From Paludibaculum fermentans_A (GTDB lineage: Bacteria; Acidobacteriota; Terriglobia; Bryobacterales; Bryobacteraceae), in the NCBI RefSeq assembly GCF_051172195.1, contig NZ_JBPJAQ010000001.1, positions 3,906,001-3,970,000 on the forward strand: a DNA stretch of 64,000 bases, written 5' to 3'. The notes beneath the pieces are model-generated. The model was not told where the DNA came from and did not search any database. It was given only the letters and a program-made list of their open reading frames with translations. Both the position numbers and the translations under genes were made by a program. This document shows, one piece after another, positions 59,724-64,000 of the stretch. Position 1 is the stretch's first letter. Every line of letters begins with the position of its first letter.

Positions 59724-61079
59724 ATGCGCGTTTCCACGATCGTCATTGGCGCCGGCAGTCTGCTGGCTTTGCTGGTCTGCTGTGTCCCGGTGGAGGCAGC
59801 CGATGTGCCCAAGGCACCGGCGGCCCAATCCAAGGCTCCGGCGTTGCCGGTAATACCCTCCGCAACCGCGGCGAAACCGGCCGCTGCCGCGGCCAAGACG
59901 CCCGCAACCGCCGCTGCTCCGGTGAAGGCTGCGGTAGCCGCTCCGAAACCGTCCGCGCCGGTGGTGAAGCCTCAACCAGCCGTTCCCGTCACTCCGGTGG
60001 CGAAGGTTGCGGATTTGAACCTCTGGCAGTATGTGCACCCGTCCACGAACATGCTGGCCGGGCTCGACTGGCAAAAGGCGAAATCTTCGGCCACGGGCCG
60101 GATGTTCGCGCGGCAGTTCGCCGCACAGGCGGGCAAGCTGCAGGGTGCTGGACAGGCGATGGCGCTGCTGGATAGCGTGGACCGGATTCTGATCTCGACC
60201 AATGGCCAGTTAGCCTCCGAGTCCGGCCAGCCTCCTGTCGTCGTGGCGCTGGAAGGGCACATCGACCGGGCGCAAATGAAGAAGATGATGCCCCCTGGAA
60301 CCGCACTGGAGCGCTTCAAGGGAGCGGACCTGCTGGTTCCCCCGGCCAGCAAGGAACCTGAGATGCTGGCGGCGCTGGTGAACGACCGGCTAGTGCTGAT
60401 CGGCGACCGCGACTCGCTGGGCCGTGTACTGGAAGCCGGGTCCGGGACGCGGAATGTGGAACTTCTGGAGCGCGCGACCGCCCTGTCGGCGCAGTGCGAA
60501 CTCTGGCTGGTGTCAGCCGTGTCGCCCTCGGTGGCCGCAGGCGGATCGATGCCTGGGATGAAGCAGTGGGACGATGTGGAGTCGATGGACTTTGGCATCG
60601 CTCTCCAAAAAGGCTTGGGGATCCGCGCGAACCTGGTCACCAAGAGTGAAGAATCGGCCAAGGGGCTGGCGACAATGACCCAGCTGATCGCCTCGATGGC
60701 CAGCCAGCAGTCGAAAGACTCGCCGGAACTGGCGAGCATTGCGCGCAACATGATGGTGAAGACCGATGGAATGAAGGTCCAGATTCAACTGGACGTCCCA
60801 CTGGCACAGTTGGAACGCGGCATGGTTCAGATGCGCGCATCAGCGGCGACGACCGGCAAGCGGACGCTGGAATCGTTCCTGGGCATGCAGCCCAGCGGCC
60901 AGCTGCCGCCCGGCCTGCGTTCCGCCGTCAAGGGCCTGCCCGAGAGCGCAGCCATGACGCCGGTGGTGATGTCGGCTCCGCCGGTGCCGTTGGTGCCCCA
61001 GAAGCGGACCATCCGGATCAGCGGCATGGAAGACGGCCCGAAGGAGATCACGTACATGACCGGCGGGACGAAGAATTAG
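59724..61079 (+). CDS. Exported protein with alanine/proline-rich linker, function unknown
   Basis: 451 aa from the ATG at 59724 (MRVSTIVIGAGSLLALLVCC), which gives a clean signal peptide; the GTG at 59646 would add 26 residues without a signal. A low-complexity A/P/K linker (~28-110) leads to a folded region: NLWQYVHPSTNMLAGLDWQK, LDSVDRILISTNGQLASESG, VVVALEGHIDRAQMKKMMPP and LVLIGDRDSLGRVLEAGSGT. The order LDxVDxIL...VxLEGxxDRAxM is similar to that of the gene at 57838. Function unknown. Confidence 0.75.
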   Translation: MRVSTIVIGAGSLLALLVCCVPVEAADVPKAPAAQSKAPALPVIPSATAAKPAAAAAKTPATAAAPVKAAVAAPKPSAPVVKPQPAVPVTPVAKVADLNLWQYVHPSTNMLAGLDWQKAKSSATGRMFARQFAAQAGKLQGAGQAMALLDSVDRILISTNGQLASESGQPPVVVALEGHIDRAQMKKMMPPGTALERFKGADLLVPPASKEPEMLAALVNDRLVLIGDRDSLGRVLEAGSGTRNVELLERATALSAQCELWLVSAVSPSVAAGGSMPGMKQWDDVESMDFGIALQKGLGIRANLVTKSEESAKGLATMTQLIASMASQQSKDSPELASIARNMMVKTDGMKVQIQLDVPLAQLERGMVQMRASAATTGKRTLESFLGMQPSGQLPPGLRSAVKGLPESAAMTPVVMSAPPVPLVPQKRTIRISGMEDGPKEITYMTGGTKN

Positions 61080-61149
61080 TCCAACTCCGGCCGTGGTTCG
61101 GGCAATCCAACCTCTACTCCAGGCCGTTAAAAATTGCTAATATGCGGGC

Positions 61150-62799
61150 ATGGTCAGAGGCGGATATTCTTCGTTATTAGCGGGGATCGTCCTGCTGTCA
61201 AGCAACGCGGCGATTTCACCGGTCTGGGCCCAGGAGGCGGGGTCCGAGCCGGTATTCAAGGTCTCAGTCGTCTCCAAGAACACCAAAGCAATCAATTACA
61301 AAGTCCTTGGCGGGGCGACACGGGTGGACCTGACGGGCACCGCGATTATGCCTGGCGCTTCGGGCAAAGCGAAGGTCGAGAGCAAGCAGAGCCGCATCGA
61401 TATCGATGCGAATGTCGAGAATCTGGACTCGCCCTCGAAATTCGGCTCCGAGTATCTCACCTACGTTCTGTGGTCGGTTTCCCCGGAAGGCCGGGCCACG
61501 AACCTGGGTGAAGTCCTGCTCGATAAGGGCAAGGGCAAACTTTCTGTTTCCACTGACTTGCAGGTATTTGCACTGATCGTGACAGCGGAGCCGTACTTTG
61601 CAGTGCGGCAACCCAGCGACCTTATCGTGCTGGAGAACGAGCTGCGCAAGGACACCAAGGGCCAGGTGTTCATCGTCGACACCAAATACGAGTTACTGCA
61701 GAAAGGGCAGTATTCGCGGCTGCCGAACCCTCTGGCGTTGACGGTGGATACGAAGACTTACCCATTGGAGCTGTATGAGGCGCGGAATGCCCTGTTCATC
61801 GCCCAGGAGTTTGGGGCGGACAAGTATGCGGCGGACGTCTATTCGAAGGCGAAGGGCGCGCTGCAGATGGCGGACAATGCCGTGCAGCGGAAGCTGACGA
61901 GGGGAGACATCGCGACCTCGGCTCGGCAGGCCGTGCAATTTGCGGAAGACGCCCGGGAGTTGGCGATCAAGCGCCAGCAGGACGAGGCGCTGGCGAACGA
62001 GCGGTCGGCTGCGGCGAAGCGGGAGTCGGATGCGAAGGCTCGGGCCGACGAGCAGCAGCGGCAGCGGATGCAGGCTGAGGCAGACCGCCAGGCGGAAGAG
62101 GCTCGGCGGGCGTTGGCTGACAAACAGCGGATTGAGGCTGAGCTAGCGGCCACGAAGGAAGCGGCGCGACGGGCTGAGGCCGAAGCGGCCCGGTTGGCGG
62201 CGGAGGCTGCCCAGCGGCAGTCCGACGAAAATCGTGCCAAGGCGGAACAAGCCAGGGCGGCAGCAGAGGCCGCGCAGGCGCAGGCCCAGGCGGCCCAGGC
62301 AGCGGCGCTGGCTGAGCAGGAAAAAGCTCAGAAGGCAGCCGAGCAGGCGGAGCGAGAGAAGGCCGAATTGCGCGCGAAGCTGCTGCAGCAGTTCAACCAG
62401 ATTCTCGAAACCAAGGACTCCGAGCGGGGCCTGGTGGTGAACCTGGGTGACGTCTTGTTCGATACGGGGAAGTACACGATCCGGCCGCTGGCGCGCGAGA
62501 AACTGGCGCGGCTTTCGGGTATCGTACTGGCTTACCCGGGCCTGAAGCTGGAGTCGGAAGGCCATACCGACAACGTCGGCGGCGAGCAGTTCAACCAGAA
62601 GCTGTCGGAGCAGCGGGCGCAGACGGTACGCGATTACCTGGTCTCCCAGGGCGTGCCAGATGCGAACGTCACCTCGACGGGCAAGGGGTTCAGCATGCCG
62701 GTGGCTTCGAACGATTCGGCTGCGGGCCGCCAGAAGAACCGGCGGGTGGAGATCATCGTTTCGGGCGAAGTGATTGGAACTAAGATCGGCAGCAGGTAA
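61150..62799 (+). CDS. OmpA-family envelope protein with long coiled coil
   Basis: 549 aa. Signal peptide (SLLAGIVLLSSNAAISPVWA). Residues ~30-200 are a beta-rich domain (VFKVSVVSKNTKAINYKVLG). Residues ~235-410 are an alanine-, glutamate- and arginine-rich coiled coil (RRAEAEAARLAAEAAQRQSD, EKAQKAAEQAEREKAELRAK). The C-terminus is an OmpA peptidoglycan-binding domain: LGDVLFDTGKYTIRPLAREK, LKLESEGHTDNVGGEQFNQK and GRQKNRRVEIIV (D and R that hold diaminopimelate). It probably links the outer membrane or a periplasmic structure to the cell wall. Confidence 0.93.
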   Translation: MVRGGYSSLLAGIVLLSSNAAISPVWAQEAGSEPVFKVSVVSKNTKAINYKVLGGATRVDLTGTAIMPGASGKAKVESKQSRIDIDANVENLDSPSKFGSEYLTYVLWSVSPEGRATNLGEVLLDKGKGKLSVSTDLQVFALIVTAEPYFAVRQPSDLIVLENELRKDTKGQVFIVDTKYELLQKGQYSRLPNPLALTVDTKTYPLELYEARNALFIAQEFGADKYAADVYSKAKGALQMADNAVQRKLTRGDIATSARQAVQFAEDARELAIKRQQDEALANERSAAAKRESDAKARADEQQRQRMQAEADRQAEEARRALADKQRIEAELAATKEAARRAEAEAARLAAEAAQRQSDENRAKAEQARAAAEAAQAQAQAAQAAALAEQEKAQKAAEQAEREKAELRAKLLQQFNQILETKDSERGLVVNLGDVLFDTGKYTIRPLAREKLARLSGIVLAYPGLKLESEGHTDNVGGEQFNQKLSEQRAQTVRDYLVSQGVPDANVTSTGKGFSMPVASNDSAAGRQKNRRVEIIVSGEVIGTKIGSR

Positions 62800-62808
62800 G
62801 CTGGGTTC

Positions 62809-63411
62809 TTGCCGTTCCAACGTGATGAGTTAGTCGAGTACATCCGGCGGGCAGCCCGTCCGGAAGACAAATATGGCCATCAACCGCGGCTCTACAGCCT
62901 CGCCTGCGAGGTGGGCCGCGGTTTGGCTTTTGATGACGATGTCGTCTATGCGGCGGCCTGGCTGCATGACCTCGGAGTGTTCGTCGGGCACCGGCCCGAA
63001 GACCCGGCTTTGCTCGCACATTGGGATCATGTGGCGTATACGGTGGACCGTGTGCCTGGGATCCTCATTAGGGCGGGCTTTGAGGCGACCAAGATTCCGG
63101 CGGTGCTGGAAGTCATCCGGACGCACCAGCCGTTCGATGAGCCGGTGACCGTGGAAGCGACCATCGTCCGTGATGCCGATATTCTTGAGCAGTTGGGTTC
63201 GATTGGTATTCTGCGGGCTGTGGCAAAAGTCGGGCGGGATACCCGCTACCCGACGTTCACCAGCGTGCGGGCCGTGCTGGAGAAGGCGATGAAGACACTG
63301 CCTTCGCAGCTCCGGCTGGAGTCGTCGAAGCGCCTGGCCGAGGGCAAAGTCCGGACGCTTCAGGTTTTCCTGGAGTCCCTGGCTATCGAGGACCAAGGCT
63401 CGTTGTATTGA
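62809..63411 (+). CDS. HD-domain phosphohydrolase family protein
   Basis: 200 aa, TTG start at 62809, 9 bases after the OmpA gene. The HD signature is present: H in YGHQPRLYSLACEVG, AAWLHDLGVFVG with the HD pair, HWDHVA, IRTHQPFDEP and the last D in VRDADILEQLGSI. Such proteins are metal-dependent phosphohydrolases, often acting on nucleotides or small phosphate compounds. Its last 29 bases overlap the convergent partial gene. Confidence 0.9.
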   Translation: MPFQRDELVEYIRRAARPEDKYGHQPRLYSLACEVGRGLAFDDDVVYAAAWLHDLGVFVGHRPEDPALLAHWDHVAYTVDRVPGILIRAGFEATKIPAVLEVIRTHQPFDEPVTVEATIVRDADILEQLGSIGILRAVAKVGRDTRYPTFTSVRAVLEKAMKTLPSQLRLESSKRLAEGKVRTLQVFLESLAIEDQGSLY

Positions 63412-64000
63412 CCGGCGCCGCGGTTGTTTCCGCGATTACCGTCGGCGGCGTTAGCAAGCCGTAGTCCAGGATGTCGTAGGCTTTGCCGGCTGGCTGGTGT
63501 TCGGGGAAGTCGGCCCAGGCGGCGGGCCAGGCACGCATGCGGGGCTTCACCGGATTGTGGAACGGCCCGAAGGTGTTGCGCGGCGTCGAGACGACCTTCA
63601 ATGCCACGGTATGTTTGCCGGGGGTTGCCGGGATCGAGGCGGAGTAGGGCGGCCAGCCCAGCACTGCAGCCGATTTGCCGTCGAGCAGGATCTCAACCAG
63701 CGACCCCTGCCACTCCTTCAATTCAACTCGCAAGGCATTGCTGCCGGCCGGCACCTCTGCCGCAGCCGTGTAGACGACTGAGCCGGAATAGAACGGGTAG
63801 CCCTGGCCGGCCCAGGCTCCCATTTCCAGTGCCTTGGGTGGAGCGATCTGGAAGCCCTGCCTGACGGGAACGGCGGCGAACTGGCCGGTGATGTAGATGT
63901 TCTCCAGTTCCATGTGGACGTCGAAGGGCTTGGCCGTGATCTGGACGAAATTGACGCCGGGCTGGACCAGGGCGGAGATGGAAGCGGACAGCAGGTGCGG
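63383..64000 (-). CDS. C-terminal part of a large exported carbohydrate-related protein (partial)
   Basis: The frame is open from 64000 down to the stop at 63383, so the N-terminal part lies outside. About 205 residues are visible: PHLLSASISALVQPGVNFVQ, IYITGQFAAVPVRQGFQIAP, YSGSVVYTAAAEVPAGSNAL, EILLDGKSAAVLGWPPYSAS and HTVALKVVSTPRNTFGPFH. This resembles the galactose-binding/jelly-roll regions at the C-terminal end of large glycoside hydrolases such as alpha-L-rhamnosidase-like proteins. The identity of the catalytic part cannot be seen. Confidence 0.75.
   Translation of the reverse strand, partial: PHLLSASISALVQPGVNFVQITAKPFDVHMELENIYITGQFAAVPVRQGFQIAPPKALEMGAWAGQGYPFYSGSVVYTAAAEVPAGSNALRVELKEWQGSLVEILLDGKSAAVLGWPPYSASIPATPGKHTVALKVVSTPRNTFGPFHNPVKPRMRAWPAAWADFPEHQPAGKAYDILDYGLLTPPTVIAETTAAPVNTTSLGPR

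Noticed and set aside
1..64000. CRISPR arrays, tRNA or rRNA genes, integrase or transposase genes
   Set aside because: None were found: no regularly spaced repeats, no recognisable tRNA-like element and no mobile-element protein.

Overview
The window is about 64 kb of GC-rich bacterial chromosome that reads like an acidobacterium of the Solibacteres/Bryobacterales type. Grounds for this: two very large outer-membrane receptors that begin with a carboxypeptidase-regulatory-like fold, three CRTAC1-type (FG-GAP/VCBS plus ASPIC/UnbV) secreted proteins, three FtsX/MacB permeases of the acidobacterial orphan-permease type with two PadR regulators, a PEP-CTERM protein, Tat-exported glycosidases and an exported Gfo/Idh/MocA oxidoreductase. 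The taxonomic placement is inference from gene content. No rRNA, tRNA, CRISPR array, prophage or transposase was seen.

Left part (1-11 kb): an enolase-superfamily racemase/synthase running off the left edge, overlapped by its GNAT partner and by mazG; two more GNAT genes and an unrecognised exported protein; a DUF1624-type membrane acyltransferase; then an adaptor (MacA/HlyD) with two MacB-type permeases but no ATPase, followed by an exported TPR protein.

Middle (11-28 kb): TonB-dependent receptor 1, a CRTAC1 protein, a probable new-type glycoside hydrolase, a TPR-CRTAC1 fusion in an operon with a fluoride channel and DUF190, an exported class-A-like serine hydrolase, and a pair of glycosidases (GH29 alpha-fucosidase, GH27 alpha-galactosidase).

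28-41 kb: a Gfo/Idh/MocA oxidoreductase, a TauE/SafE transporter, padR plus an ADOP permease, then receptor 2 - TPR - CRTAC1 as a compact same-strand module. 41-47 kb: an ArsR-methyltransferase fusion divergent from ahcY, a PEP-CTERM protein, a PQQ dehydrogenase with an unusual haem motif, and DUF2277 coupled to a ceramidase-like protein.

47-64 kb: two more ADOP-type permeases and one padR, a YcaQ-type DNA glycosylase, a muropeptide-recycling pair (NlpC/P60 plus dipeptide epimerase), DAHP synthase, two exported proteins of similar layout, a CxxC thioredoxin-fold protein, an OmpA-type protein with a long coiled coil, an HD-domain protein and the C-terminal part of a large carbohydrate-related protein.

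The most interesting patterns are the repeated receptor/TPR/CRTAC1 grouping, a duplicated promoter-leader element (near 11.25 and 16.65 kb), the ArsR-methyltransferase/ahcY pair with an inverted repeat between them, the CX3CH haem motif, and several perfect inverted repeats in regulatory positions. Many genes overlap by 4 bases (ATGA/GTGA) or are convergent with no space for a terminator.
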